Shown: positions 1 through 11,753, counted from the stretch's first letter. The stretch is 64,000 bases of DNA from Spongospora subterranea f. sp. subterranea (GCA_049724395.1 JAUGWO010000165.1:18414-82413); one strand, 5' to 3'. Notes: a model not told the origin generated them from the sequence alone. Numbers and translations are program-made.

Positions 1-299
1 AACTGTATACCAGGAAAGGCATTCCTTGAATCGTATCGGTTAGCGATGACGCACAACGTCCCACAACTGGTTTATGGAGTTACGAGTAAGATTGAAGTAT
101 GCCTGCTTTGATTTTTTGTTGATCGTTCATATTGACCAACATCCCGTAGAGTGAATTTTCTCGTATTCCGATTCAAGCTCAGGAAATTGTCATGAAAATT
201 ACCGGATCTAAGTCGAGCGCGCAAGCATATTTAGAATCCAAGATCAGGGAAGTCACTGCTACTCAGGAGCATCAATCATTACTGCAACGTATTAGATAA
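1..299 (+). CDS. 3' end of an unrecognised gene (partial)
   Basis: An open frame enters from the left edge and can be joined through a putative GT-AG intron at about 71-150 to a second open exon that ends in TAA at 297-299. The second exon encodes a hydrophilic, helix-prone tail (EFSRIPIQAQEIVMKIT...). I recognise no domain. It converges on the next gene, which ends at 442 on the other strand, leaving only about 140 bp for both 3' ends. The exon join is inferred from frame continuity only. Confidence 0.3.
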
Positions 300-441
300 A
301 TCGTTAACAATTGTTTGAGCATCTTATTGGTGGGATTTACGCGAAAATGATGTTAAGACAACTCAGACAATCAATCAAACTACAACACCAATCACGTATC
401 ACGTTTTATGTAGATAATAGTCGTTTATGCGAGTTTACAGT

Positions 442-1960
442 CTAACCGTGGAAACCAGGAGTATTTTCTAACTTTGGCGATCTTCTCGCATTATTCATGA
501 CAGGTTCGATAACTTGGGATGCTTCAGGCAGTGTCTTTTGCAGATATCTTCGGTCATTTGCCAACTCTGTATTTTTGCGAATTATCCTTTCGTGGTATCG
601 GAATATTCGCTGCATATCCTCAAATAAACTAGCGATTGAGTCCTGAAGAACAAAACTAAATTTGAAGTAAGCCAGAAACAGAGTATGAGTAATACATGAT
701 CATCGAACGATTTCTGGTCATCACATAGGGTTAAAATAGAATTTGACTGGTCAATCGTGGCGGAGAGAAGCCCTTGATCGATCATACAACGAAGAACGTT
801 TTCAGTATTCTTTACGGAATCGGAAGTGGAATTGACCGAAATGTCGCTGATAGATAAGGACAAATACCCTTCTGTTTGTCGAAGCATATCGAAACTTATT
901 AGCGACTTTAAAGCTTGCTTAGCAAGACCTAAGTTTTGGTCGTCAACCAGCTTGGCGTTATGCTCAACAAGAAGTGATTCAAATTGAGGCGGACCGTCAC
1001 GAGCTGAAGCGATAAAACCGCTATACGGAGTGCAGATACTGTCGATATTTTGAATGATGATTTGAGAAGCATAGCTTGGTAGTGGTTGGGCATTAGGACC
1101 ATGAAGAATAATGCCAATAAGAATTGATTTTTTATGCGCTGCAATTTGTTGGGCGCTAATTTTGACAGACGCCGCCCCAGTTACTAGATTAAAGCAATGC
1201 AATGCTTCTGAAAACTGTTTGAGAGCGGCAAATATCAAACCGGAGAAATAAAAATACGATAGGAATTCTTGAGCAGTCACAAGAAGCGATGGATCAAAAT
1301 CGAACATCGGATTAGAGATGATAACTTTTGCGGGAGAATAGGCATCTAAACAGAGAGCAACTGTCACTTCAGTTTTGACATAAAAGAACGCGATTTTACC
1401 GAAAGCAACGCAGAGATGAACAAAGAGGTAATGGAGAGGTGTCAGAATATTAGTAGGAAATACTTTTTGAATACAACGTCGCAAAGGAAAAATGAGGGAT
1501 GTGATGATCGGCAGCGATAGAAATGGCTTTGTGTCCAATAAACGGACAATTTTGAGCACTGTTTTTGGAAAGGAATCAGCATTATTGTAATTGCCGAAGA
1601 TGAACCATGTACCTTTACTGGGAGCGTGAGCAAATGGCTCAGCATCAGCTTGCTCAAAAAATGATATGGCGAAAAGGAGAAATTGTTCCCGGAAACCCAC
1701 GTAACTGGAACTTTCGGTTCGCAAAAGAGAGTCCCTAGAGCAAATCGATGAGAAAGGCGGTGATGGTAAACATGAAGTTCGCCACAATCGTACAGGAAAT
1801 GTAACCTGATAATCGGAGACAAGGGAGCGGTCTTCAGATCCTCTTTCAACAGAGCCTTCATGGCACATTCATCAACTATATCCTGCATTTTCTCAAAAAC
1901 ATGATGCAATTGGTCGGGTGTTGAAGCCGAGGATAACGCCGCCTGTAGTCTTTGATCCAT
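442..1960 (-). CDS. CSN3: COP9 signalosome subunit 3 (CSN3)
   Basis: This is a PCI-family subunit of the COP9 signalosome, the complex that removes NEDD8 from cullins and so controls cullin-RING ubiquitin ligases. Five exons separated by GT-AG introns at 1735-1805, 1559-1612, 1361-1399 and 643-695 give exactly 434 codons (433 aa), close to the family's usual ~420. The best matches to the family are the central helical repeats (LTPLHYLF, then EFLSYFYFSGLIFAALKQF), the NLGLAKQALKSL segment and the winged-helix part of the PCI domain with LSLSISDIS. The chosen start is the ATG at 1958-1960. An in-frame ATG at 2131 would add 57 proline-rich residues not expected in the family. The tail ends with a basic helix. 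The gene is divergent from RPN12, itself a subunit of the related proteasome lid. No inactivating change was seen. Confidence 0.88.
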
Positions 1961-2911
1961 CTGTTGGTAAGGAGGCAATGGCGGTAGCGGGTAAGATATG
2001 AGGTCCTGCCAAACTGGGGCTTCAGATACCTGTTCCCTGGTGGATGGATCTGATCCAGTCCCGGGTATTGATATTAATGCAGGTCCGATGAGAATAAGGC
2101 CGCTGCGGTCAACAGGTCGTTGGCGGTTCAATAGGCTTTAACAGCCGGGTGGAGCAGGTTATGGGGGGGCGTTGGGCTATACGACCAGGGCTATACCCAT
2201 CATCCACCGTTCGTAATGAAACCATGTCATGACGCCATGCTTGAGCTAAACCGATCGATGACCTCACAATCGACTACTATCATTGAGCCTTAATGAACTC
2301 ATATTGGGCACCTTTATTTGCCAACATTGATTTAAGCGTATCAAACAATCGAACAGACAGGCACGATTTGCAGCAAGTTCTGGGTCGAATCGATTCTATT
2401 ACTTCATTGAGATCCAATCGCCAGAAATGCTATGACATCTGTTACTTCTAAGAATATAAGTTCGCACTGAAGTCGAAAACGGATACATTTGGCGTCGACC
2501 GAAAGGACAATTCACGATTTCAGGTTTCTTTGATGTCATTTTACACAATTTTTTCAGATATAAACACGACTGACAGTTAATTTAATCTTTTTTACAAACG
2601 GTTTTATGCCTTGTCCCAAAGCCGCGTCGACATGTAGGAGAGCAGCGGGAGAGCAAGTCATCGTCAGCATGGCCGTTAACGGATCACAACACGATCACAC
2701 CAAACGGCAATCATGTCGACGTGTGTCGAAGAGGCGATACCCTATCCATGGATGTCGAGACTCGAGCGCAGCCAATGTGCTCAGTGGGAGCCTCCTCCTG
2801 TGTTGGGATTTGGAGCAGCATACACTCTGGCGTGCCGGGATTCGCCCCCGCTATTCAAACCCTTTAAACTTTGTTAACGCGACTTTGGAATCAAGTTTTA
2901 TACGAAAGGCA
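1961..2911. promoter_or_regulatory. Divergent intergenic region between CSN3 and RPN12
   Basis: About 950 bp separate the two start codons. The segment must hold both promoters. I see no convincing TATA box or RNA gene. An upstream open frame in phase with RPN12 (from 2606) and one in phase with CSN3 (to 2131) exist, but their translations look unlike the protein families, so I treat them as leader sequence. Confidence 0.4.
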
Positions 2912-3927
2912 ATGGCGGAGGCGGCTAAAATTGTCTCTGACCTCAGGGCCGCATTCGCATTGAAATCCCCCGATTTAGACAAGTGTGCCGACTTAGTTGT
3001 CGCTTTTAAAGTCGGTCTGAAATTTCAAAAATATATTGAGAGTTCTGGTTTTTCTATTTTCTGTATGTCTTCATCGATTTTAGAAGCCTTTTGTTTCAGT
3101 GGTGGTTAGTTTAATATCATTTTTAACTTTGTTTTTCTAGCTAAGCTTGTTAAAACTTCCAATTCTGCCTCCATTCGATGCCAAGGATTCGAATCTCCGT
3201 CAAAATCTTACTACTGCTAGTATGTCGCTGCATTAGATTTTAGTTCCAATGGTATGGCTGACTTATTCTGCAGGAGATGGATTAGAACTAGCCGTCCTAG
3301 TAAGCTTACATGAAAGTGATTTGATTGGATTTGAGCTTAATTTTATCCAATTGAAGCCTTATTATTACGATTTTGCGTAAGATTGCGTTCTCTCATTTGA
3401 TGCAACTAATGTCTTGGTTTAGTTCAGTTCTTACTGAATCAAGTCAAATGTGGCCCATCCTCGGTTTACACCTGTTATGCCTCTTAGCACAATCCCGTAT
3501 CGCAGAGTTTCATACCGAATTGGAACTGCTCCCGATCGCTTCACATACTAATAAGTTTATCGCATATCCGATTGCTTTAGAACAAGAGTTGATGGAAGGA
3601 AGCTACAGATCGTTATGGGATGCAAGCTCAAATGTGCCATTTCCGGAGTATAGGTTGTTTGTAGATTTTCTCGTAGAAGCTGCCCGGGATAACGTCTCAG
3701 AATGTGCCGAAAAAGCATATCGTGAGCTAACGCTTTCTGATGCGGCAACTTTATTCAAATTAACTGACCCGGAAGCGCTGAACGACTTCTGCTCTAAACG
3801 TGGATGGGAAGTTAAGAACAACATTATCCACTTCCGTCCCGTCTCAGATTCCACATTTTTCATACCTGCACAACATCTCATCAAACAAGGGCTTGGTTAT
3901 GCGACAGAACTGGAACGGATAGTCTAA
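2912..3927 (+). CDS. RPN12: 26S proteasome regulatory subunit RPN12 (PSMD8)
   Basis: This is a lid subunit of the 26S proteasome 19S particle, needed for the last step of lid assembly. Four exons (2912-3010, 3141-3219, 3274-3376, 3423-3927) splice in frame to 262 codons (261 aa). The family is clear from the ARDGLELAV helix after exon 2, the LKPYYYDF segment, and LGLHLLCLLAQSRIAEFHTE followed by ALEQELMEGSY, which are near-signature residues of RPN12. The CSN8/PSMD8/EIF3K-type winged helix follows (SDAATLFKL and the KRGWEV strand). The protein ends LERIV, as in other eukaryotes. The start is the ATG preceding AEAAKIVSDL. The first intron is the longest seen here (about 130 nt), so its exact donor is less certain than the others. 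The gene looks intact. Confidence 0.93.
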
Positions 3928-4427
3928 TTTAAAGTGCGACCATTGACTGTATAATAAAACCAGACTTCATCCAATCCATCAGAAAGCTATTCCGAATCTC
4001 GTACGAATGATCATGTTTGGATTTCGGTCAATATGGAAAGGGGAAGGTCTTTGTCAGAGCTACACAGATGTGTACAATTGTGAAGGCCGCGGCAGGGCAT
4101 ATCAGTCATGAAAGTCACCCTACCCTGCCGGCACAACTTATTAGGAAGGACACATAATCGACCGATCACAATGTCGCTATTATCCAGTCCATGATATCTG
4201 GACTCTGGACTCCTTTCAACAACAACCCAAACTATATTATACTTGACACTTGTCGCATCTCTCATACAGTCATTGCCCTCACGATTACTCACCTAAACTT
4301 TTGTAGCCAATACGAAAGAACCAGCTGGCGCCGTTGGCGTGAAATCCTACCTGGCGCTAAACCTGTATGATTTATCATTCAGCCGGCCAATTCAATTGAG
4401 TTTATATTTCGTCTTGCCTCAGTTATC
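3928..4427. other. Intergenic, no feature recognised
   Basis: Five hundred bases between RPN12 and USO1. It carries the 3' end of one gene and the promoter of the next. I see no repeat, RNA gene or convincing small exon. Confidence 0.5.
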
Positions 4428-7020
4428 ATGTTCTCGTTTCTTGTTGGCTCTTCTTCGTCTTCGGATATGAGGTCCTTAGGAAGATTGCTTTCTCGCGTTG
4501 AGCATTCTAGCGTTATTGACGAGAAAGTTGATGCACTACAGCAACTCGCAGATTGTTCTATAACCTCACTTACTGAGAATAAAATTGCCGAACAGTTAAT
4601 CAAGGTTCTCGTAAAAACTGTTAATGACGACGATGACGCAGACGTTCACACTGAGATCCTCAAAGTTCTCTGTGTTATGACGACAAAGCCCGTCTTCGAA
4701 GGTGATCCTATACAATTCTCAATATGAGTGCGTCATAATATTTTACATTATAGGTCCTCCGACCGAAGAGGATATTACAACAATGCAGAACATCATGGAG
4801 AATGGCGAAATGATCTTATCCGCAGATGGTTCGATTGACGCGCTTCATTTGCTGCTGTCTCCTTCCTATAGTGCAATGATTCGACTGTTCACGCTGCAAT
4901 TACTCTTACGCATATTGAAACTGCATACATCGCGACTTCAGGTATAGAATGTGTTCCCTGTTTGCTATGCTGTTGAATAATTACAGGAGAGCATCTTAAA
5001 TTGCTCAGGTTTCATTAAAACCCTAATCGAGACGTTAATATCGTCTCCTGAGATACTGCGAAACGAGGCCATTCTGGTTAGTCGACTATAATTGAACCTA
5101 TGAACCGATGCCGTAATGTGTTCCCACAGCTATTAGATGCTTTGGTATGTGGCAATCCTGCTATTCAAGGAATTGCTGCGTTCGAGGGTGTTTTTGAAAG
5201 TTTGCTTGCGATATCCAAAGATGAGAATGGTGTTGGGATTGTCGCCTGTGATTGCTACAAGCTCATCTTGTCATTGCTACAAGATAATCCATCCAACGTC
5301 AATTACTTTCGAGAACTTGGCTGTATATCACTGCTCCCGGCACTTTTTTGTTTTGCACATGACCACCTCATACCCAGAAAGCTTGTCGGATCTCCCAAAG
5401 CAACTCCAGATCTATCAGAAGCAAGGGAGGAGGGTGCGATCTCTCCATCTTTATCAGAGCCATCGGGGTTAGATCTGCTAACCAACATTCTTGAAAGGTT
5501 AGGCGACCAGCCAAAAGTCGCCCAAGCTCAGCTTTGTTCGCCTACAATGGTTGATTGTTATTTCAAGCTTATTGATGACAGCGACAATGTATCGGCTCGT
5601 ATACGGTGCTCTCTTTTGAGAATTTTAGGTCGCAGTTTAGTTCAATGCAAGCAGGCACAAGATGCATTTGCTCTCTATGATAACGGATCTCGTTTTTCTT
5701 ATATTTTTCGGATGGCTCTTGATTGCCAGGACATTGAATTATGTTCCAATTCATTATTCGTTTTGGAATGTATGTATTTTGATAATTCGAAGGCTCAAAT
5801 AACTTCTGTCTCTACATTGGCCCCCATCCCGCAGACTCTCGATATTAATCCAATCATGTTCGGTCAGCAGTTGATTGAGGCATTGAATTTGTGGCAATCT
5901 GATCGGAAATCGCTCCGTGATCCTCTACATTTTTGGGTTTGCACTCGTTTGTTATCGTTGATGATGTAGGTCGCCCTTCCGGCATTGACTTTATGCTCGT
6001 ACTCAATTGTTTTGTAGAAGGCGCAATGAGACCGCAAAGCAGATTGTCATCAACACGTCTCTTTTCGAACCATTCGAAGACGTTGCCGCTCCAAGGTTTA
6101 TTGATATGTGCGTCAAGGGCATCCAGGCTGCATTTGATAACAACCAAGCAGATTCGCGTGTGAGATGCTTTTTTATTTGGCTCTTGTGTGAGTGCCTAAT
6201 AGACTGCCGTGAAGCAGTAGTTGTATTATTAGATTCCGCTCATCTTTGCGAGACTTTATTGTCAATGCGGACTTGGAAATCTCCAGATCCGCTGATCAGC
6301 GGTCTGTCTACGTTTATTTGGGCCCTTTGTCTTGCCGTTGTTGACATCCAAACTCAAAAACCCAAGTTGCATCGCATAATCAAAGAAGTCATTGGTCTGG
6401 ACACTTTCAAGGCTTGTTTACACTCTTTGCAACTAACCCGAGATTTCCAAAATCCTCGCAATGAATTGTCCTTTGAACCATTAAGCCTTACAAAAATCAA
6501 CATGTTTGATTCGTTCATGGTCGAAAAAGTTATGCAAGTTTACGATCTTTGCGATTCTCGAATTCTAACTCTGATTGTGTCCCGTGATGACGACGTCTCG
6601 AGCAAAGTGGCGGTTCCGTCCTCGATTGTATCTGACGAATTGATTGCGGCCAGATCAAGAATAACAGACCTGGAATTGCAGCTCTCAGATGCGTTGTCGG
6701 CACTGGCGTCCAAGACAGATGATGCTGCTCTAACACGGTACCGGTTGGATCTTGCACAGAAGGAGCTGAAGGATATGGCACAAGAAAGGGCTGGACAGGA
6801 CAACGTCGAACTGGAGAAGCTCCGGCACGAGCATAATGAATTACTGGAGCAGCATAACGATCTTTTACTACTTCTGGTACCCATAGTATTGTTCAACGCT
6901 GTTATCATTGTTTTTAATCTCCATGCTCTACAATAGGGTTCATATGAAAAGGAAGCCTGCCTGGTTACCGTCAAAGCCGGTGAACGTGCTGAATTGCTAG
7001 CTGCACATTCAGATACTTGA
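4428..7020 (+). CDS. USO1: Vesicle-tethering protein p115/Uso1
   Basis: This is a golgin that tethers COPII and Golgi vesicles before SNARE-mediated fusion. Six exons with GT-AG introns at 4702-4753, 4942-4986, 5077-5129, 5966-6017 and 6877-6936 splice to 777 codons (776 aa). The N-terminal two-thirds is an armadillo-like head. The segment from ILRNEAILLLDAL through GNPAIQGIAAFEGVFE and the DNPSNVNYFREL repeat match the p115 head closely. The C-terminal part (from about 6630, ITDLELQLSDALSAL onward) is a predicted coiled coil of only about 120 residues. It ends soon after LLAAHSDT, so the tail is shorter than in animal p115 (about 960 aa). No membrane segment is present, as expected for a peripheral Golgi protein. 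A downstream exon could have been missed, since the coiled coil stops abruptly. Confidence 0.85.
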
Positions 7021-7507
7021 ATCGAATCTTTTCTAAATATTAATATATATTATCTACTGATCATGGACATTTGAGCACTCTCTTCAGGGTATAATCCGCC
7101 AATTGTATGACTCAAAATTTAGAATGTTGTTAAATGTGGTCGGGGTGCCCAACTTGTTGATTCGAAAGAGCAACCCTGATGAATGAAGCGAATATCATCG
7201 GATCCGCAGATGCGTCGGTAGTGTGATCCACGAAATTGGCAATGCAGTCTGTTTGCTTCAAAAATGTGAAATATCGTTCTTTCAGTGTTTCCACTCATTA
7301 TGTCAAGGGGCTTTATTTGACATCTCATGGCATCCCGGAGCTAGAAGCAATTAGCAACACTGAGATTCCGATAACATGCAAACTTGAATAGGCGGTTGCG
7401 TATACGATCGGCACGCCTTGACGATGCGACAGATAGATTGGTGAAAGATGACTTGATTAATTGGCAAGCTGCTGATAAAGGACTATATTAACAAGTTGAT
7501 GGTAAAT
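7021..7507. other. Intergenic, no feature recognised
   Basis: Non-coding gap between the converging USO1 and the minus-strand orphan gene at 7508. No repeat or RNA gene recognised. Confidence 0.5.
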
Positions 7508-8239
7508 TCAAAGATAGAGATTCGAAAATTTGCGGCGATCCGGTGATGTTTCAGAAGTTAGTTCATTCACGAACACTGCCTCGAGTGTACCACCTAAACT
7601 CCATGGTAGGGCAAGAGCCTCGCTATACCCTAAATGTTCCTTGCAGGTGCACTTTAATTTCAATTGGACAACAGCCAAAAAGACTGGACACCGATTTGCC
7701 TTCTTTAAATCCAGCAATAAACTCTTTGGGGAGCTCCAATGTTTGATAGTTTTTTCAGCCGTAAAAAGACCGATTTCGCGAATCTTTTCCAGCTTTGATG
7801 TCGTCCAAACATAATTATCACTGCTGTTCTTATCCAACTCGTCTGTCATGGGGCAGAATGGTGTCTTGGAGACAGCATCTGTCAGGACTTTGTGGGCTAT
7901 TCTCTTAGGAATACCGAAATAAAAAAAGTCCATAGCGTCCGAAAACCGCTTGGTATCGATGACGACACCTTCCACATAAGCTTTTGTTGAGGTGGAGCCG
8001 TCTGGATATCGTAGCTTAACGTCCGTTATCCATGTCCGATTGCCACTGTTCGCAAAACGGCTGTTATTATTATTTCGCGACTTGATAGCGGTCGGATTCG
8101 GCACCTCGAACATCACTATGTTATGGTTGGCATCTGATATTAGCGCTTTGGTAGAAAAATGCTCTGTAAAACCGCCCGCGGTCTTTTCAGTCCATACGTA
8201 ATAGTCGTCCATCAAATACAGTCTCCGATTGACCAACAA
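7508..8239 (-). CDS. Orphan protein, 243 aa, uninterrupted
   Basis: An intronless 243-residue frame. I do not recognise a family. The protein is mixed alpha/beta in look, with several Trp and Tyr residues, a DDYYVW motif near the start, a second NYVW motif near residue 140 and a CTC cluster near residue 210. There is no signal peptide or membrane segment. It sits between USO1 and a repeat-rich block, and its 5' end lies about 45 bp from a 57-bp minisatellite. Lack of introns where neighbours have several could mean a short single-exon gene, a retrocopy or a transferred gene. It could also be part of a longer gene whose other exons are in the repeats. Confidence 0.45.
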   Translation of the reverse strand: MLVNRRLYLMDDYYVWTEKTAGGFTEHFSTKALISDANHNIVMFEVPNPTAIKSRNNNNSRFANSGNRTWITDVKLRYPDGSTSTKAYVEGVVIDTKRFSDAMDFFYFGIPKRIAHKVLTDAVSKTPFCPMTDELDKNSSDNYVWTTSKLEKIREIGLFTAEKTIKHWSSPKSLLLDLKKANRCPVFLAVVQLKLKCTCKEHLGYSEALALPWSLGGTLEAVFVNELTSETSPDRRKFSNLYL

Positions 8240-8288
8240 CTAGCACCTTTCAAAATTCAAGTTTTGAAAATGAATTCACTACCACTGA

Positions 8289-8516
8289 GTGCGCGGCAGT
8301 ATCGGACCCTAACCGCTCAACAGTCAACTGCCCGACTACAGTCGAGTGCGCGACAGTATCGGACCCTAACCGCTCAACAGTCAACTGCCCGACTACAGTC
8401 GAGTGCGCGACAGTATCGGACCCTAACCGCTCAACAGTCAACTGCCCGACTACAGTCGAGTGCGCGACAGTATCGGACCCTAACCGCTCAACAGTCAACT
8501 GCCCGACTACAGTCGA
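8289..8516. repeat. Minisatellite, 57-bp unit, 4 copies
   Basis: Units begin at 8289, 8346, 8403 and 8460. Copies 2-4 are identical as read and copy 1 differs by one base (gcgcggc against gcgcgac). The unit length is a multiple of three, so an open frame on the plus strand (8159-8746) repeats a 19-residue block, SARQYRTLTAQQSTARLQS. The antisense frame is also open. Each unit contains a telomere-like accctaacc. I do not think the frame is a real gene. Confidence 0.96.
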
Positions 8517-8857
8517 GCCGCGATCCGCACACAGTTGACTGTATCCGGCACCCCTCCTACCGTAGTGTTCTGCATCAAGTGTCGGATGCCCCATGGCTCC
8601 TGCGTCATGAAATGTCCCTTGCCGCTGTACGGCAGACAGCAATGGCCGGTTTCATCTGTTCGTTTCAGGGACGTACAGCCGTCAGATTGTTTGGGCATTG
8701 CATCGCCCTAGCTTTGAATCAACCCACGTTTGATGCAGAACATTGAAAGAAATGCCAGAAATTTGCAGATATGTGGATCTGTTATTCTGTTATGGGAAGT
8801 ATTGAGATTGAACACGGATTGAGTGGTCTGTAATTTGGTTTGAAAAAGGGTGCACTA

Positions 8858-9930
8858 GAATACAGGGCACAGCGACGAGCCCATCCTTGTGTCCACCATT
8901 ATCTGTTCCCTCGAACAACAAGCTGATCAAACGCCAAATCTCAGCCAAGACGCTCGTGAACTGTGCGAAAACGTCATCGCCATATTACAAACAGCCCTGG
9001 CTGCGTCGTCGCATTCAGTATACACTGTTGTCGACCCGGCCGGTGACCGATGTAGCAAGACCCCCAACATCCAAAATATGGATCCGTGCTTCCGTCAACC
9101 CTGATTCAACCCGATTGTAGACAATTGGATCAAGTTTTTTAATTTTTGCACCCTTTCGCAGACAGTAGTGTTGTCTGCCTTTTCATCAGCTTTGAAAGGT
9201 TCGGTTCCCATCAGTTTCTAATAATAGTTGCGGAACAGTTGTCTCCAACCTTCTGCAAATCAGGAGAATTCTCGGATTACTTTTTGGAGCCTTTCCCACG
9301 TACAGTACACGGATTCATATTTGGATGTTGGGGTCTTGCTACATCGGTCACCGGCCGGGGTCGTATCCTGTGTGGGCGAATGAGACGACGCAGCCAGGGC
9401 TGTTTGCAATATGGCCACGAGGTTTTTGCACAGTTCACGAGTGTCTTGGCTGAGGTTTGGCGTCTGACCAGCTTGTTGAGGGAACAGATAATGGCGGATA
9501 AAAGGATGGGCTCGTCGCTGTGCCTTGTTTGCCGCTACTTCAAAGCAATCAGAACAACCCTCGGGCGAGTGATCCGGTGCGGCACCTGATTAATGTGACA
9601 CCTTTTGGACGAAATCGATTGCACCGAGGGGCTTTGTACAAACGGGCCAATCATTCGGAGGTCCAAGCGACAACAATTGACGGCCTAAAGAGTGGGAGCT
9701 TGGGGTTTTGGTGTATTGGGATAGTGACTGTGGTATTTTCAGGCAATTCCAAAAGGCTACTGTACGTGGGAAAGGCTCCAAGAAGTAATCCGATATTTCT
9801 CCCCGAAGGTTAAAGACAACTGCACCGCAACTATTATCAGAAACTGTTGGAAAACGAACCTTTCAAAGCTGATGAAAAGGCAAACACAACACTCGCTGCG
9901 AAAGGGTGCAGAAAAAATAATCAAAACTTG
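8858..9930. mobile_element. Interlocking inverted repeats of a DNA-transposon relic
   Basis: Two pairs of inverted repeats overlap. Block A (about 8858-9085, plus) is the reverse complement of A' (about 9318-9528). Block B (about 9140-9305, minus) is the reverse complement of B' (about 9762-9925). On the minus strand A' runs straight into B, so A'-B is one unit. A and B' are separate plus-strand copies of its two halves. Reading B' gives EVIRYFSPKVKD followed by TATIIRNCWK. The TI-x-NCW pattern resembles the C-terminal part of pogo/Tigger-type DDE transposases. In B the same reading is broken by stop codons. Block A encodes an open but unrecognised stretch (QTPNLSQDARELCENV). Structure is seen directly. 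The transposase assignment is inference from a short match. Confidence 0.65.
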
Positions 9931-11113
9931 TTCCAATTGTCTCCTATGGGAGCACACAAAAAAGTCAAAATCTTGTCCAAAAAAAACGTACTCCGCTGTA
10001 GCTATGACCTCCTCCCAATCATTAGAATGGCGGATCCTCTGATTTAATGCTTTGATCCAGTCTTTTGAACGCCCCCACTGGTGATTTTGATCCAGCCTTT
10101 TCTGAGTCTTTTCTGTACTGTACAACAGCAGTGTTTCGGACCTTCGTTTAAACGGTTTAAACAAAAACTGTTTTTACTCTTTTAAACGCGATTAAAAGTT
10201 TTTTTTAAAAACATAGTAAAAACGGAGTCACTGTCTCTGTCAAAACTCTGAAGTAGCCGAATTCCTAGGTTTTTGTACTGGTTTTGTCAACCATGTGAAG
10301 TTCACCATCGCCACGGGACGGCGAGCTTGTGCAGCGACATCGCATATGAAATCTCGAACCAAAATTCAACAAGACGGTACATTTTAACTGTATTCACTGT
10401 TTTGAAGCACATGCTGAGAATCCCGATTCTTCTCCGGAACCTGAATTAGTTCAACGACGGAAAGAATGTTTTGACGGTCGTCTGGAAACCTGGATTTATT
10501 TTTCCAATCAACATGACTATGACTATGATGAGAGCGCTGTCGTGGACCTGACTGAAAACGTGGCCGTTCTGGTGATGTTAGTTAAGATGGACTATCAGCT
10601 GACTTTACAAAGTTGAAACAGTCGGTGGAAAAAAAGGTGAAAGGTGACTTCTTACTTGCGAGCATCGTACACGCGTCATGAAGTCGCAAAATATGAAAAA
10701 CTACTGCTGGAATTTCAGATGAACAATCGCTTCCAACATCATTTGTTGAACGGCAATCTACTCGGAGATTATTTACAAGCAAAAGAATGAGAGATGAACC
10801 TGAACGTCCTCCTTCCGACAATATTGATGCTCAAACGGAATCTATCAATATTGGCAGCGAGTTTGCATCCAATGTGATTGCTCATTCTCAATCTGTTATG
10901 GAGACAGAGGATGAGAATGACTGGGACGAATCTATTGAAGATGCTGGTGTGGTGTGGTGCATCAGCGAACTTCCCAGGCACTGGAACCAATCCCAGGTCC
11001 TGACCGCCGCCCGTTTCCTGATTCAAATCAGGAAAGCTTTCCCCAAGAAAGGATCGTCCAAGTATCAGAAAACTTCGTTGGCACAATTGTTCAACAACGT
11101 GTCTAGACAGTAA
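9931..11113 (+). mobile_element. Possible hAT/BED-type transposon relic, very degenerate
   Basis: The first 350 bp hold nothing I recognise. From about 10370 a plus-strand frame reads HFNCIHCFEAHAENPD and then a charged stretch with a TWIYFSNQH segment. The CxxC...H spacing is reminiscent of the BED zinc finger at the start of hAT transposases. A further open stretch at 10787-11113 (108 codons) is acidic and then basic (GSSKYQKTSLAQLF). No splice model links the pieces cleanly. Low confidence; it may be an unrelated small gene. Confidence 0.22.
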
Positions 11114-11283
11114 AAACGCAATAATATACTTTCGAAAAAGGGGTAAAATGTACTCCTAGTAAAAACGCCGTTTAAACGTTCATAAATCGCAAACCCTAGT
11201 TTTGACGAGACACTGACAATGAAAAGACTGTCACGCACTCTTTGATCCATTCAATTCCAATTCCTTTATCGAACCCCAAAATC

Positions 11284-11753
11284 ATGGCCGAGGATATGCA
11301 ATATACCAATAACCCGGAGCTTATTCGATTGGAAATTGATGAAATCAATCGTTCGATATTCTTTCTTACCCGTTCAAACCAGGTCAATATGTTTATATCC
11401 GTTTGGTTAAAGATATGGGTTCATATTGTGAATGGGTTATATAGGAGCTGTCAGAAGCTGATCCATCAGATCCAGTATATATTCAGGCAATGTAAGGTCA
11501 TGATTTGACCGTGAATCAGTTCAATTTTAGTAAATGGGCGGGTATAATCAGATCAGAGAATGAAGTCGTAATCCATGAGAAGCAGAAGAAGATCATGAAA
11601 CTGAATCAGCGTTTAGCTGAATATGGTCGACATCATGGTCATGGTCATGATCCTAGAATTACTATTTCCAGCACATCCAATAACGCCGACACGTCTGGAC
11701 CCATCATCAACGATATTGATGATTCCAATCAACGACCTGGAATTTATCTATAA
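11284..11753 (+). CDS. Small helical/coiled-coil protein, unrecognised
   Basis: Three exons with GT-AG introns of about 63 and 61 nt join in phase. The protein starts MAEDMQYTNNPELIRLEIDE, continues with TRSNQ-ELSEADPSDPVYI and SENEVVIHEKQKKIMKLNQR, then a His-rich HHGHGHD and a low-complexity polar tail. The heptad pattern in the first 90 residues predicts a coiled coil. Coherent splicing and continued heptads across both introns support a real gene of about 115 residues. I cannot name the family. Confidence 0.5.

Noticed and set aside
2606-2911. N-terminal extension of RPN12 upstream of 2912
   Set aside because: The upstream open stretch is Arg/Cys/Ser-rich, unlike RPN12, and the ATG at 2912 starts the protein where the family starts.
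8159-8746. 195-residue protein over the 57-bp minisatellite
   Set aside because: The frame is open because the repeat unit is a multiple of three; the antisense frame is open too, and the flanks overlap the orphan gene's start on the other strand.
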